Below are positions 1 through 8,529 of a stretch of 50,044 nucleotides of DNA, in pieces. A program made the position numbers and the translations under genes. The DNA lies in NCBI RefSeq assembly GCF_004327355.1, contig NZ_QJUM01000039.1, positions 1-50,044 on the forward strand, given 5' to 3'. Numbering within the stretch: the stretch's first letter is position 1; each line of letters begins with the position of its first letter. The notes under the pieces were generated by a model. The model was not told the DNA's origin, searched no databases, and saw nothing but the letters and a program-made list of their open reading frames with translations. The DNA is from Phytopseudomonas dryadis (GTDB lineage: Bacteria > Pseudomonadota > Gammaproteobacteria > Pseudomonadales > Pseudomonadaceae).

Positions 1-145
1 CGCCCTGTCAGCGCCGGCGCATTCTACTCGAATTCGCCGTCCGTGCAACCCTTATATTCCTCTAACCCTTTGTTTAACAATAGGTTTTCAGATCAGGCCG
101 CGCCGGAAGTGGTGCGCATTATAGGCACTCAGAAATACAGGTCAA

Positions 146-175
146 CGGTTTATTTCATTTGAATGAAATAAACCG
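146..175. promoter_or_regulatory. Perfect AT-rich palindrome
   Basis: Two 14-base arms (146-159 and 162-175) are exact reverse complements around a 2-base centre. The arms are AT-rich and no T-run follows, so this looks more like an operator or small palindromic repeat than a terminator. It lies downstream of the CoA-transferase gene, in a 261-base stretch where I see no gene. Its role is unknown. Confidence 0.5.
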
Positions 176-261
176 GCAAAAGTCTGCTGCTCCATTGCTC
201 TTCTATATGGAGAGACCTCACTCGAGCCCCAGGTGGCGGAACAGACACACCGAGTCCGCGC

Positions 262-1482
262 TCAGATCACCCCGGCACCACGCAACGCGGCGATCCGCTC
301 GCCGCTCAAGCCGAGCACCCCGGCCAGGATGCCGTCGGTATGCTCGCCAAGCAGCGGCGGCGCATTGCGGTATTGCACCGGCGTCGCCGAGAGGCGGATG
401 GGGCTGGCGACCTGGGGCACGCTGCCAGCCAGCGGGTGGGGCAGATCGATGCGCAGCCCTCTGGCCTGCACCTGGGCATCGGCGAATACCTGCTCGAGGT
501 CGTTGATCGGCCCGCAGGGCACGCCGGCGGCTTCCAGTTGCTCGACCCACTGGGCGGTGCTGCGAAACACCGTGACCTGGCGGATCAGCGGAATCAGCTC
601 GGCGCGATGGGCGACGCGCTGGCGGTTGCTGGCGAAACGCGGATCGTCGGCCCACTCCGGCCTGCCCGCCACGTCACAGAACCTGCGGAACTGCCCGTCG
701 TTGCCGATGGTGAGGATGATGTCGCCGTCGGCGCTGGGAAAATCCTGGTAGGGAACGATGTTCGGGTGGGCATTGCCCAGACGGCGCGGAGCACTGCCGG
801 TGGTCAGGTAGTTCATCGCCTGATTGGCCAGGCAGGCGACCTGCACGTCGAGCAGGGCCATGTCGATGTGCTGGCCGGCACCGGTCTCGTTACGGCTGGC
901 CAGGGCGGCGAGTATCGCCGCGGTCGAATAGAGCCCGGTGAGGATGTCGGTCAGCGCCACCCCGACTTTCACCGGCCCGGCGCCGGCTTCGTCGTCGGCA
1001 CGCCCGGTGAGGCTCATCAGGCCGCCGAGGCCTTGGATCATGTAGTCGTAGCCCGCCCGGCCGGCATAGGGGCCGCTCTGGCCGAAGCCGGTGATCGAGC
1101 AGTAGATCAGCCGCGGGTTGAGGGCACTGAGGCTGGCGTAATCCAGGCCGTAAGCCGCCAGGCCACCGACCTTGAAGTTCTCGATCAGGATGTCCGAACG
1201 GGTTGCCAGTTCACGCACCAGGCGCTGCCCTTCGGCCTGGGTGAAGTCGATGGTGATCGATTGTTTGTTGCGGTTGGCCGCTAGGTAATAGGCCGCCTCG
1301 CCGGTGTTCTCGCCAGCCTCGTTGTGGAGGAACGGCGGCCCCCAGTGGCGCGTGTCGTCGCCCACGCCCGGGCGCTCGACCTTGATCACCTCGGCGCCGA
1401 GGTCGGCCAGAATCTGCCCGGCCCAGGGCCCGGCGAGCACGCGGGACAGGTCGAGCACACGCAGATGGGATAAAGCGGTCAT
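262..1482 (-). CDS. CaiB/BaiF family III CoA-transferase
   Basis: A 406-residue protein of the family that moves CoA between carboxylic acids (formyl-CoA transferase, CaiB, succinyl-CoA:glutarate CoA-transferase). The N-terminus has the family pattern LDLSRVLAGPWAGQ followed by LGAEVIKVERPG. The Asp in VALTDILTGLY (about residue 179) matches the catalytic Asp that forms the acyl-anhydride intermediate. The reading frame is open much further upstream, but the ATG at 1482 begins the conserved fold. It lies 86 bases downstream of gcdH on the same strand. By context it probably activates glutarate to glutaryl-CoA, using succinyl-CoA as donor, which gcdH then oxidises. The substrate is inferred from this neighbour; family membership is clear. 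Confidence 0.9.
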   Translation of the reverse strand: MTALSHLRVLDLSRVLAGPWAGQILADLGAEVIKVERPGVGDDTRHWGPPFLHNEAGENTGEAAYYLAANRNKQSITIDFTQAEGQRLVRELATRSDILIENFKVGGLAAYGLDYASLSALNPRLIYCSITGFGQSGPYAGRAGYDYMIQGLGGLMSLTGRADDEAGAGPVKVGVALTDILTGLYSTAAILAALASRNETGAGQHIDMALLDVQVACLANQAMNYLTTGSAPRRLGNAHPNIVPYQDFPSADGDIILTIGNDGQFRRFCDVAGRPEWADDPRFASNRQRVAHRAELIPLIRQVTVFRSTAQWVEQLEAAGVPCGPINDLEQVFADAQVQARGLRIDLPHPLAGSVPQVASPIRLSATPVQYRNAPPLLGEHTDGILAGVLGLSGERIAALRGAGVI

Positions 1483-1490
1483 GGAGAGCC

Positions 1491-1562
1491 TCAAGCTGCA
1501 AGCTTCAGGCCGCAAGTGGAAGCGAACTGAAGCCGGTGGTTGTCTTTGTCCTTCCTTGCGGC
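1491..1562. repeat. Intergenic AAGCTGCAAGC-type repeat
   Basis: Between gcdH and the CoA-transferase gene. The motif TCAAGCTGCAAGCTTCA is followed by GCCGCAAG (1509-1516), which pairs with CTTGCGGC (1555-1562). Related sequence recurs at 18532-18609 and 19482-19540. It could form a stem in the transcript between the two genes. Confidence 0.55.
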
Positions 1563-1568
1563 TTGCCG

Positions 1569-2750
1569 CTAGAAAAAAGCCTGAATGCCGGTCTGCGCGC
1601 GGCCGAGGATCAGCGCATGCACGTCGTGGGTGCCCTCGTAGGTGTTCACCACTTCGAGGTTGACCAGATGCCGGGCCACACCGAACTCGTCGCTGATGCC
1701 GTTGCCGCCCAGCATGTCGCGGGCCAGGCGGGCGATATCCAGCGCCTTGCCGCAGCTGTTGCGCTTCATGATCGAGGTGATTTCCACCGCCGCCGTGCCC
1801 TCGTCCTTCATCCGCCCCAGGCGCAGGCAGCCCTGCAGGGCCAGGGTGATCTCGGTCTGCATATCGGCCAGTTTCTTCTGGATCAACTGGTTGGCCGCCA
1901 GCGGGCGACCGAACTGCTGCCGGTCGAGGGTGTACTGCCGCGCGGTGTGCCAGCAGAACTCGGCAGCGCCCAACGCCCCCCAACTGATGCCGTAGCGGGC
2001 GGAGTTGAGGCAGGTGAAGGGGCCTTTCAGGCCGCGTACGTCAGGGAAGGCGTTCTCCTCGGGACAGAACACGTTGTCCATGACGATCTCGCCGGTGATC
2101 GAGGCGCGCAGGCCGACCTTGCCGTGGATCGCCGGGGCCGACAACCCTTGCCAGCCCTTCTCCAAGACGAAACCGCGGATCTCGCCGGTGTCGTCCTTGG
2201 CCCAGACCACGAAGACATCGGCGATCGGGCTGTTGGTGATCCACATCTTGCTGCCGGACAGGCGATAGCCACCGTCGACCTTCTTCGCCCGGGAGATCAT
2301 CGACCCCGGGTCGGAGCCATGGTTGGGCTCGGTCAGGCCGAAGCAGCCGATGTATTCGCCGGAGGCCAGCTTGGGCAGGTACTTCTGTTTGGTGGCTTCG
2401 TTGCCGAACTCAAAGATCGGCACCATCACCAGCGACGACTGCACGCTCATCATCGAGCGATAGCCGGAATCGATGCGCTCCACTTCGCGGGCGATCAGGC
2501 CGTAGCACACATAGTTCAGGCCGCTGCCACCATAGGCTTCGGGAATGGTCGCGCCGAGCAGGCCGGTGCCCCCCATTTCACGGAAGATCGCCGGGTCGGT
2601 ACGTTCATTGCGGAAGGCTTCGAGCACCCGCGGCGCCAGCTTGTCGGCGGCGAACTGCTCGGCGCTATCGCGCACCATGCGCTCTTCTTCGGTGAGTTGC
2701 TGATCCAGCAGCAGCGGGTCGATCCAGTTGAAGCTTGCCTTGGCGGCCAT
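1569..2750 (-). CDS. gcdH: Glutaryl-CoA dehydrogenase
   Basis: A 393-residue acyl-CoA dehydrogenase. The enzyme oxidises and decarboxylates glutaryl-CoA to crotonyl-CoA, passing electrons to electron-transfer flavoprotein; it acts in lysine, tryptophan and glutarate breakdown. The opening FNWIDPLLLDQQLTEEERM is typical of GcdH, as are the flavin/substrate stretch CFGLTEPNHGSDPG and the C-terminal TYEGTHDVHALILG, whose Glu (near residue 372) is the expected catalytic base. Length is normal. It is transcribed away from the LysR gene at 2910 and is followed on the same strand by the CoA-transferase, forming a glutarate module. Confidence 0.96.
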   Translation of the reverse strand: MAAKASFNWIDPLLLDQQLTEEERMVRDSAEQFAADKLAPRVLEAFRNERTDPAIFREMGGTGLLGATIPEAYGGSGLNYVCYGLIAREVERIDSGYRSMMSVQSSLVMVPIFEFGNEATKQKYLPKLASGEYIGCFGLTEPNHGSDPGSMISRAKKVDGGYRLSGSKMWITNSPIADVFVVWAKDDTGEIRGFVLEKGWQGLSAPAIHGKVGLRASITGEIVMDNVFCPEENAFPDVRGLKGPFTCLNSARYGISWGALGAAEFCWHTARQYTLDRQQFGRPLAANQLIQKKLADMQTEITLALQGCLRLGRMKDEGTAAVEITSIMKRNSCGKALDIARLARDMLGGNGISDEFGVARHLVNLEVVNTYEGTHDVHALILGRAQTGIQAFF

Positions 2751-2793
2751 CGCAGATTCCTCGTGCGTGAACGGTTCTTGTCGGGCTTAGCCT

Positions 2794-2809
2794 AGGCAGC
2801 TACCTGCCT
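2794..2809. promoter_or_regulatory. Dyad AGGCAG-N4-CTGCCT, possible operator
   Basis: Six-base perfect arms around CTAC in the 159-base gap between divergent gcdH and the LysR gene. It lies 44 bases upstream of the gcdH start. A dyad here is a reasonable LysR-type operator candidate; binding is inferred from position only. Confidence 0.4.
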
Positions 2810-2909
2810 CTCGGCAAACGAGTAATTCGCACGCAGTTGTGCATTAAGCTCACTCCGAGATAGCTTGATCACCTGAATAGAAGCACCAATTAGTGAGGTG
2901 TTCGCATAC

Positions 2910-3809
2910 ATGCGTCGCAAGATCCCCAGCACGGCAGCCCTGATCGCCTTCGAGGCCTCGGCACGCCATCAGAGCTTCACCCGCGCGGCGGACGAGCTGG
3001 CGTTGACCCAGGGCGCCGTTTGCCGGCAGATCGCCGGGCTGGAAGCGTTCCTCGGCGTGGAACTGTTCCGCCGCTCGCGGCGCGGTGTACTGCTCACCGA
3101 AGCGGGCACCGCCTATGCCGGCAAGGTCGCCGCCCAGCTCGATGCAGTGGAGCGCGACACCCTGGCACTGATGGGCGCCCAGGGCGCCATGAGCCTGGAG
3201 CTGGCCGTGGTGCCGACCTTCGCCACCCAATGGTTGCTGCCGCGGTTGAAGGACTTCCAGCGCCTGCGCCCGGAAGTCACCGTGCACCTGACCAACCGCA
3301 CCCGCCCGTTCCTGTTCGCCGATACCGGTTTCGACGCGGCGATCTACTTCGGCGATGGCGACTGGTCAGGTACCGCTGCGCACTTCCTGATGCACGAGCA
3401 CCTGATGCCGGTGTGCAGCCCGGCCCTGCTCGAGGGCGCGGCCGCGAGCGCCGAGCGGATCGCCGAACTGCCGCTGCTGCAGCAGAGCACCCGGCCCTAC
3501 GCCTGGCGCCAGTGGTTCGCGGCGCAGGGGCTGAATGTCGGCCGCGACATGACCGGCCCGCGCCTGGAGTTGTTCTCCATGCTCGCCCAGGCGGCCTGCC
3601 ACGAGATGGGTGTGGCGCTGATTCCACCCTTCCTGATCCAGCGCGAACTGGCCGACGGCAGCCTGGTGGTCGCCCTCGACCGTCCAGTGCCGGACAACGG
3701 CCGTGCCTATTACCTGACCGTACCGGAACGCAAGGTCGAGTCCGCGGCGCTCAAGGCTTTTCGTGACTGGCTGTTGGGAGAAGCGCAGCGGTATCGGGCG
3801 ATAGGCTGA
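2910..3809 (+). CDS. gcdR: LysR-family regulator beside gcdH (GcdR-like)
   Basis: A 299-residue LysR-type regulator. The N-terminal winged helix-turn-helix is seen in IPSTAALIAFEASARHQSFT and ELALTQGAVCRQIAGLE, followed by a co-inducer-binding domain (about 90-295). The ATG at 2910 starts the classic N-terminus; a GTG at 2898 is a possible upstream start. It is divergent from gcdH, so by the usual LysR logic it should control gcdH and the CoA-transferase, probably in response to glutarate. The family is certain; the target and symbol are inferred from position. Confidence 0.88.
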   Translation: MRRKIPSTAALIAFEASARHQSFTRAADELALTQGAVCRQIAGLEAFLGVELFRRSRRGVLLTEAGTAYAGKVAAQLDAVERDTLALMGAQGAMSLELAVVPTFATQWLLPRLKDFQRLRPEVTVHLTNRTRPFLFADTGFDAAIYFGDGDWSGTAAHFLMHEHLMPVCSPALLEGAAASAERIAELPLLQQSTRPYAWRQWFAAQGLNVGRDMTGPRLELFSMLAQAACHEMGVALIPPFLIQRELADGSLVVALDRPVPDNGRAYYLTVPERKVESAALKAFRDWLLGEAQRYRAIG

Positions 3810-3863
3810 GCAGCGATGTATGGCCGCAAGAGCGATAGCGGCCGGTGAGATGCGATGGTTCTT

Positions 3864-3948
3864 TGTGGGAGGGGCTTTAGCCGCGACGGGATCGATAAAG
3901 CGCGAAGAGCTCGCGGCTAAAGCGGATCGCCGCCCGGCCCCTCCTACA
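3864..3948. repeat. REP-type palindrome
   Basis: TGTGGGAGGGGCTTTAGCCG near 3864 pairs imperfectly with the GCGGCTAAAGC and CCCCTCCTACA segments to 3948. This is the GTAGGAG-type palindrome common between Pseudomonas genes. It is the first of two palindromes in the 322-base gap 3810-4131; no gene is seen there. Confidence 0.75.
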
Positions 3949-3957
3949 GTCACAGGG

Positions 3958-4035
3958 CGTAGGGTGGACAACGCTCTTTTTGTCCACCATTGCGATCGCA
4001 GAGCGGTGGACGGATGAAGCGTCGTCCACCCTACG
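3958..4035. repeat. GTAGGGTGGAC inverted-repeat element
   Basis: CGTAGGGTGGACAACGCT at the left matches inverted AGCGTCGTCCACCCTACG at the right, with internal TGTCCACC/GGTGGAC copies. It is a 78-base palindromic element directly after the preceding REP. A distantly similar GTAGG...CCTAC layout recurs in the toxin region (43334 and 46541). Confidence 0.7.
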
Positions 4036-4131
4036 AACGGCCGCTCCCACCTGTTGCGTTAATCGGCCAGTTCGCTAGACACCACGCCTGATCGGTGGAG
4101 GCCGCAAGCGTCGGCAAATGCAGTATCCTGC

Positions 4132-5187
4132 GTGTCGTTCTTGACCACTGCCAGAACCGCCTTGTCTCTTATCGCCTCCAGTAAAAGCCTCGTGTTCCGG
4201 ATCATCGCGCTGATGCAGCGTCATCCCGGTGCCATCGCGATATTCGGTTTTCTGTCCGGGGTGGCGAGCTTCGTACTGGTCGACCGCCAGGCCGGGCTGG
4301 CCAAGGTGCTGGCGCTGGTGATGCTGGTCAGCTGGCTGTGGCTGATCCTGGAGAACATGCTGCGCGAGCGCATCGCCGCCCGCTTCGGCTTCGAGCTGCC
4401 GCGACCGCTGCTGCGCTACGCCACGCAGATGATCCACCAGGAAAGCCTGTTCTTCGTCCTGCCGTTCTTCTTCATCACCACCACCTGGAACAGCGGCCAG
4501 GCGCTGTTCAGTGGCCTGCTGGCAGCGGCGGCGCTGGTTTCGATCATCGACCCGCTGTACTACAAGTGGCTGGCGCCGCGCCGCTGGATCTTCCTCGCCT
4601 ACCATACCCTGGCGCTGTTCGCCGTGTTGCTCACGGCGCTGCCGATCATCCTCAAGCTCGACACCACGGAGAGCTACCAGTTGGCGCTGGCGGCCGCGGT
4701 GCTGCTGTCGTTTCCCAGCCTGTTCAGCATCATCACCGTGCGCCGCTGGTGGCGTGGCCTGCTGCTGGTGGGCCTGACCCTGGTGATCGGCGCCACTGGC
4801 TGGCTGGCGCGGGCCTGGGTACCACCGGCGACGCTGTGGCTGACCGAGGTGGCGATCACCACCGAGTTCGACAACCAGAACCGCTCGCCGGGCGAAGGCC
4901 TGGAACGCCTGAGCGTGACGCAATTGCGTGATCATGGGCTGTATGCCTACACCGCGATCAATGCCCCGCGCGGCCTGGACGAACGCATCTATCATGTCTG
5001 GCAGCATGACGGCGGCGAGGTCGAGCGCATCGCTCTGGATATCCATGGCGGCCGCGAGAAAGGCTACCGGGCCTGGACGCACAAGCAGAACTTCCCCCAG
5101 GACGTGGTCGGGCGCTGGCAGATTCAGGTACTGACCGAGGCCGGGCAGATGATCGGCGTACTGCGTTTCGACGTGACGCCCGACTGA
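4132..5187 (+). CDS. DUF5924/DUF2914-type membrane protein
   Basis: About 351 residues. The N-terminal two thirds hold roughly six or seven hydrophobic segments (for example AIAIFGFLSGVASFVLV, SLFFVLPFFFITTTW and LLLVGLTLVIGATGWLA). The last ~110 residues are soluble, ending in GRWQIQVLTEAGQMIGVLRF, which resembles a DUF2914 domain. This is a conserved inner-membrane protein of unknown function. The start is uncertain: GTG at 4132 is listed, with TTG codons at 4141 and 4162 and an ATG at 4213 in frame. The lipoprotein gene at 5241 follows on the same strand. Confidence 0.7.
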   Translation: MSFLTTARTALSLIASSKSLVFRIIALMQRHPGAIAIFGFLSGVASFVLVDRQAGLAKVLALVMLVSWLWLILENMLRERIAARFGFELPRPLLRYATQMIHQESLFFVLPFFFITTTWNSGQALFSGLLAAAALVSIIDPLYYKWLAPRRWIFLAYHTLALFAVLLTALPIILKLDTTESYQLALAAAVLLSFPSLFSIITVRRWWRGLLLVGLTLVIGATGWLARAWVPPATLWLTEVAITTEFDNQNRSPGEGLERLSVTQLRDHGLYAYTAINAPRGLDERIYHVWQHDGGEVERIALDIHGGREKGYRAWTHKQNFPQDVVGRWQIQVLTEAGQMIGVLRFDVTPD

Positions 5188-5240
5188 GCGCGACGTGCCG
5201 CAGGCGCCGAAGGACAAGCACGCCATTCAAGGAGGACTCG

Positions 5241-5849
5241 ATGCACCGATACCTGTCCGGCCTGGTACTGGCCCTGTCGATCGGCGGTTGCGACAACAAG
5301 GCCGCACTCACCGCCGACGAACAGCGGTTGCTGCTCAGTGACCAGGACTTCGCCAGCTTCGGCGTGAGCAGGGGCGGCCACTATGGCAAGAGCGTGCAGT
5401 ACCTGACCCGGACCGTGGAGCTCAGCTACAGCCACAGCGCGGACACGGGTTTCTACCTGTACAGTGGCGTGACCCTTCACCCCAATGCCGGCGATGCGCT
5501 GATCAACAACTACGCGGCGAATGTCGGCGCCAGCCATTCCCTGGAGAACAACGGGCTGCAGAAACGACCGCTGAGCCTGAGCCCGGCATATGGCGACGGT
5601 TCCAGCCTGGATCTGCTGCTCAGCGATGGCGAGCCGGTGGGCAACATGTTCTTCACCCGGATCGCCAGCAGGTCGGTATTCGTCCTGTTCACCGGCGTGT
5701 ACTTCGAGCACGCCGAGGACTTCGAAGCCTTCGTCGAACCGCGCATGCGCCAGGTGCGCCAGATCAAGACGCGAGACCCGCTGCTGGGCTGGGTCGGCGA
5801 CCTGTTCGCCAGCGACAGCGGAAAACCCGCTCAGCCGAAGAACCAGTAG
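5241..5849 (+). CDS. Putative lipoprotein of unknown function
   Basis: A 202-residue protein with a strong ribosome site (AAGGAGG seven bases before ATG). A short lipoprotein-like signal ends in LALSIGGC, so Cys17 is a candidate lipidation site. The rest is soluble and acidic, with no domain I recognise. It lies 53 bases after the membrane-protein gene, probably in the same operon. Its last 19 bases overlap the end of the convergent gene at 5831. The coding call is solid; the role is unknown. Confidence 0.75.
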   Translation: MHRYLSGLVLALSIGGCDNKAALTADEQRLLLSDQDFASFGVSRGGHYGKSVQYLTRTVELSYSHSADTGFYLYSGVTLHPNAGDALINNYAANVGASHSLENNGLQKRPLSLSPAYGDGSSLDLLLSDGEPVGNMFFTRIASRSVFVLFTGVYFEHAEDFEAFVEPRMRQVRQIKTRDPLLGWVGDLFASDSGKPAQPKNQ

Positions 5850-7060
5850 CACACGGCGATGGCCGCGATCACCCCGGACAGTTCCGCCAGCAAGGCGCAA
5901 CCAACGGCGTGGCGCGCACGCTGGATGCCTACCGCGCCGAAATACACCGCCAGCACATAGAAGGTGGTTTCGGTGCTGCCTTGAATCACCGCGGCCGCCA
6001 GCGCCGGGAAGCTGTCCACGCCCTGGCTCTGCATGGTTTCGATGAGCATGGCCCGCGCCGCGCTGCCGGAGAATGGCTTGACCATGGCCGTGGGCAGGGC
6101 GTCGACGAAACGCGTGTCCCAGCCACCCCAGGCGACCAGCCAGCGAATGCCGTCCAGCGCGATCTCCAGCGCTCCCGAGGCCCGCAACACACCGATCGCA
6201 CAGAGCATCGCCACCAGGTAGGGCAACAGGCTCTTGGCCACGTCGAAGCCTTCCTTGGCGCCTTCGATGAACTGCTCGTAGACCTGCACCTTGCGCAGCG
6301 CGCCGATCACCACGAAGGCCACGATGACCCCGAACAGCGTGAGGTTGCCCAGCAGCGACGACAGCGCCGCCAGGGCCGTGGCGGACATGCCGGCGAGCAG
6401 CGCCATGAAGCCCCCGAGCAGCAGCGCCCCGGGAATCATGTAGACCAGCACCACCGGGTCCCACAGACGCAGGCGCTGCATCAGGGCCACCGACAACAGG
6501 CCGACCAGGGTCGAAACGCTGGTGGCCAGCAGGATCGGCAGGAACACCAGGGTCGGATCGGGCGCGCCCTGCTGGGCGCGATACATGAAGATGGTCACGG
6601 GCAGCAGGGTCAACGACGAGGCGTTGAGCACCAGAAAGAGGATCTGCGCATTGCTCGCCGTGGTGCTGCTGGGATTGAGGTCCTGCAGGGCGCGCATGGC
6701 CTTGAGGCCGATGGGCGTGGCGGCGTTGTCCAGGCCCAGGCCGTTGGCGGCGAAATTCATGGTGATCAGGCCCAACGCGGGATGGCCGCGTGGCACTTCC
6801 GGCATCAGCCGGGCGAACAGCGGGCCGAGTACCCGCGCCAGCGCGTCCACCAGACCGGCCTTTTCGGCGATACGCAGCAAACCGAGCCAGAGCGTGAGGG
6901 TACCGAACAGCAGCACCATGACCTCGACCGACAGCTTGGCCATATTGAACAGGCTTTCCACCATCGCCGCGAACACGGCCGGATCGTCGGCCAGCAGCCA
7001 GCGGCTGAAACCCGCCACCGCCGCCACCACGAAAAAGCTCAGCCACAAACCGTTGAGCAT
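5831..7060 (-). CDS. Nucleoside-recognition (SpmA/SpmB-like) membrane protein
   Basis: A 409-residue polytopic membrane protein with two related halves. The first carries MNFAANGLGLDNAATPIGLK (about 110-130), a SpmA hallmark. The second carries VDALPTAMVKPFSGSAARAM and QGSTETTFYVLAVYFGAVG, a SpmB hallmark. In Bacillus these are two spore-maturation proteins; in Pseudomonas they are commonly a single fused protein with the nucleoside-recognition (Gate) domain. It probably handles a small molecule across the inner membrane, but no substrate is established. It is convergent with the lipoprotein gene. Confidence 0.85.
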   Translation of the reverse strand: MLNGLWLSFFVVAAVAGFSRWLLADDPAVFAAMVESLFNMAKLSVEVMVLLFGTLTLWLGLLRIAEKAGLVDALARVLGPLFARLMPEVPRGHPALGLITMNFAANGLGLDNAATPIGLKAMRALQDLNPSSTTASNAQILFLVLNASSLTLLPVTIFMYRAQQGAPDPTLVFLPILLATSVSTLVGLLSVALMQRLRLWDPVVLVYMIPGALLLGGFMALLAGMSATALAALSSLLGNLTLFGVIVAFVVIGALRKVQVYEQFIEGAKEGFDVAKSLLPYLVAMLCAIGVLRASGALEIALDGIRWLVAWGGWDTRFVDALPTAMVKPFSGSAARAMLIETMQSQGVDSFPALAAAVIQGSTETTFYVLAVYFGAVGIQRARHAVGCALLAELSGVIAAIAVCYWFFG

Positions 7061-7178
7061 ATCTCACCCCCCTGGACATAGCGGCCGATGATAACGCGGC
7101 CCGGGAAGTGGACGCACAAGGAAGTTACGGGGCAGGCGCAGGGTTGCGCAGAATGGCTGCTGAGAGCCCTGGTGAATG

Positions 7179-7199
7179 AACGGCGCCCGGGGCGCCGTT
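7179..7199 (-). terminator. GC-rich hairpin after the ivy-like gene
   Basis: AACGGCGCC (7179-7187) pairs perfectly with GGCGCCGTT (7191-7199) around a 3-base loop, five bases beyond the end of the minus-strand gene at 7204. No long U-run follows, so termination may be weak. Confidence 0.55.
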
Positions 7200-7203
7200 G
7201 GGA

Positions 7204-7665
7204 TCAGTACCAGTTGGGGTCTTTCTGCAACTGTTCCTGGAGCAGTTGCTTGACGCCTTCGTCCGGATCGCCGAGCCAGCGCAGGTCGGCATGCTTGCTG
7301 GGCGACTTGTCTTCGGGCAAGCCTGCCGGCACTTGCACCCAGAGCGCGTAGGCATCGTCCTTGTCCCAGGTGAAGGCGACGTACAGGCGCTGGTTGAAGC
7401 AGTTGGAGGTTTCGCACAACTGCCCGACCAGGTACTTGTCACCGTCCTCCTCGAGTGCCTGCATGGGCATGGCCACGCCACTGAGGTTCATCACCCATTC
7501 GGGCAGGCGTTCCTCGTCCTGAACCAGCTCGCTCCATGCTTCCCGGTAATCGGGATGGCTGCCGAGCAGCTCGTTCAGGCGAAACTCGCCGTCGGTGTTA
7601 GCGGCCAAAGCCGCTACGCTGCTCCCCAGCATCAGGGCCGCAGCGAGCGTCTTGAGTCGATTCAT
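7204..7665 (-). CDS. Ivy-family lysozyme inhibitor-like periplasmic protein
   Basis: A 153-residue protein with a Sec signal peptide (MNRLKTLAAALMLGSSVAALA). The body matches the Ivy family: a YREAWSELV helix, then a disulfide loop CETSNC (residues 84-89), then YVAFTWDKDDAYALWV and a C-terminal W. Ivy proteins block vertebrate c-type lysozyme by inserting a loop, CKPHDC in E. coli, whose His contacts the lysozyme active site. Here Ser occupies that His position, so this is probably the second Ivy subgroup, whose true target is uncertain. As I recall, P. aeruginosa also has a second ivy-like gene next to algB, which agrees with this context. Confidence 0.8.
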   Translation of the reverse strand: MNRLKTLAAALMLGSSVAALAANTDGEFRLNELLGSHPDYREAWSELVQDEERLPEWVMNLSGVAMPMQALEEDGDKYLVGQLCETSNCFNQRLYVAFTWDKDDAYALWVQVPAGLPEDKSPSKHADLRWLGDPDEGVKQLLQEQLQKDPNWY

Positions 7666-7679
7666 CGCTACTCCTCTCG

Positions 7680-7845
7680 GCTAACAGGCCGTTGAAAAAC
7701 GTTGACGAGGCAGCCAGCGCAAGGCAAAAACAGGCGAAAAAGCGGAGTTTACGTGTTGTAAATGAGCATTTTGATCGGACTCGCGCCCGAGCCTGTTTTT
7801 AACGCCGCGATGGCAACGCAGGTAGTTTTTCAACAGCCTGCTAAC
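7680..7845. repeat. Inverted-repeat-bounded intergenic element (CCGTTGAAAAAC type)
   Basis: The left end (ACAGGCCGTTGAAAAAC, to 7700) is inverted at the right end (GTTTTTCAACAGCCTGC, 7825-7841), with an inner AACAGGC/GCCTGTT pair. It is a ~165-base MITE-like element. A shorter relative with the same ends lies at 24865-24959. The right end touches the stop codon of the DUF1328 gene. Confidence 0.8.
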
Positions 7846-8005
7846 CGCGGGGGCGGCGGCCCATGATGAAGGACACGATGAACATCACCAGGAACACGAC
7901 GAAGAGGATTTTCGCGATACCCGTGGCGGTGCCGGCGATACCACCGAAGCCCAGTACGGCAGCGACGATGGCGATGATCAGAAAGGTAATGGCCCAGCTC
8001 AACAT
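7841..8005 (-). CDS. DUF1328 small membrane protein
   Basis: A 54-residue protein starting MLSWAITFLIIAIVAAVLGF, then GGIAGTATGIAKILF and a second hydrophobic segment ending RRPRG. This is the two-helix DUF1328 (YtjA-like) family, which is widespread and often stress-induced; the function is unknown. AAGGAG lies nine bases upstream of the ATG. The stop codon (7841-7843) coincides with the border of the inverted-repeat element at 7680-7845. Confidence 0.9.
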   Translation of the reverse strand: MLSWAITFLIIAIVAAVLGFGGIAGTATGIAKILFVVFLVMFIVSFIMGRRPRG

Positions 8006-8067
8006 GGCGTTTCTCCTTGGTTTTTAGAGGTCTTGCGGGTGTAGCACTTTGAAATTCGGGGGTGGCT

Positions 8068-8310
8068 TCAGAACACCCAGCGCGTTTGCTGCCGGGGCAG
8101 CTCCACGGCATCGGCACGTAGCCAGTCGCCGCTGGCTTGCGTGCTGACCGTCTGTGCGGCGGCAGGGGCAGCCTGCAGTTGCACGACGGTGGCTTGCTGG
8201 CTCGAGGTCTGGCCCAGCGGTGCCTTGACCAGCCACACGCACAGCAGCAACGCAGCAACGGCGGCGATGGCGATGAAGGATGACTCGGCGTATAGACGGT
8301 GCTGGTTCAT
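8068..8310 (-). CDS. Small single-pass membrane protein, hypothetical
   Basis: About 80 residues from the ATG at 8310, which has GAGG ten bases upstream. One hydrophobic helix (SFIAIAAVAALLLCVWLV) is followed by an Ala/Gln-rich tail ending LPRQQTRWVF. It precedes the DUF1328 gene on the same strand by 62 bases. An AT-rich stretch before it (8380-8430) is probably its promoter region. I recognise no family. Confidence 0.6.
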   Translation of the reverse strand: MNQHRLYAESSFIAIAAVAALLLCVWLVKAPLGQTSSQQATVVQLQAAPAAAQTVSTQASGDWLRADAVELPRQQTRWVF

Positions 8311-8529
8311 GCTGGAGTTCCTCGAAATCATTGCTGCGCAATCTTGCTCATGACCTATTGATTGCAGCCTGCATGCCAGTTTCAGATAAAAATAAAATAC
8401 TTATAAATCATATAGTTATAAAATAAATCAGAGTTCTTTCGCAGGCATCCTGCACGATGGGCATGGGCGGCTCGGGCGTTCTGCACGAAGCGCCGGCAGG
8501 CGGCACATCCCTGTGCCGATGCCGTGTTG

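Noticed and set aside
3820..4017. 65-codon open frame between the LysR gene and the membrane protein gene
   Set aside because: It runs straight through two palindromic repeats and has no ribosome site.
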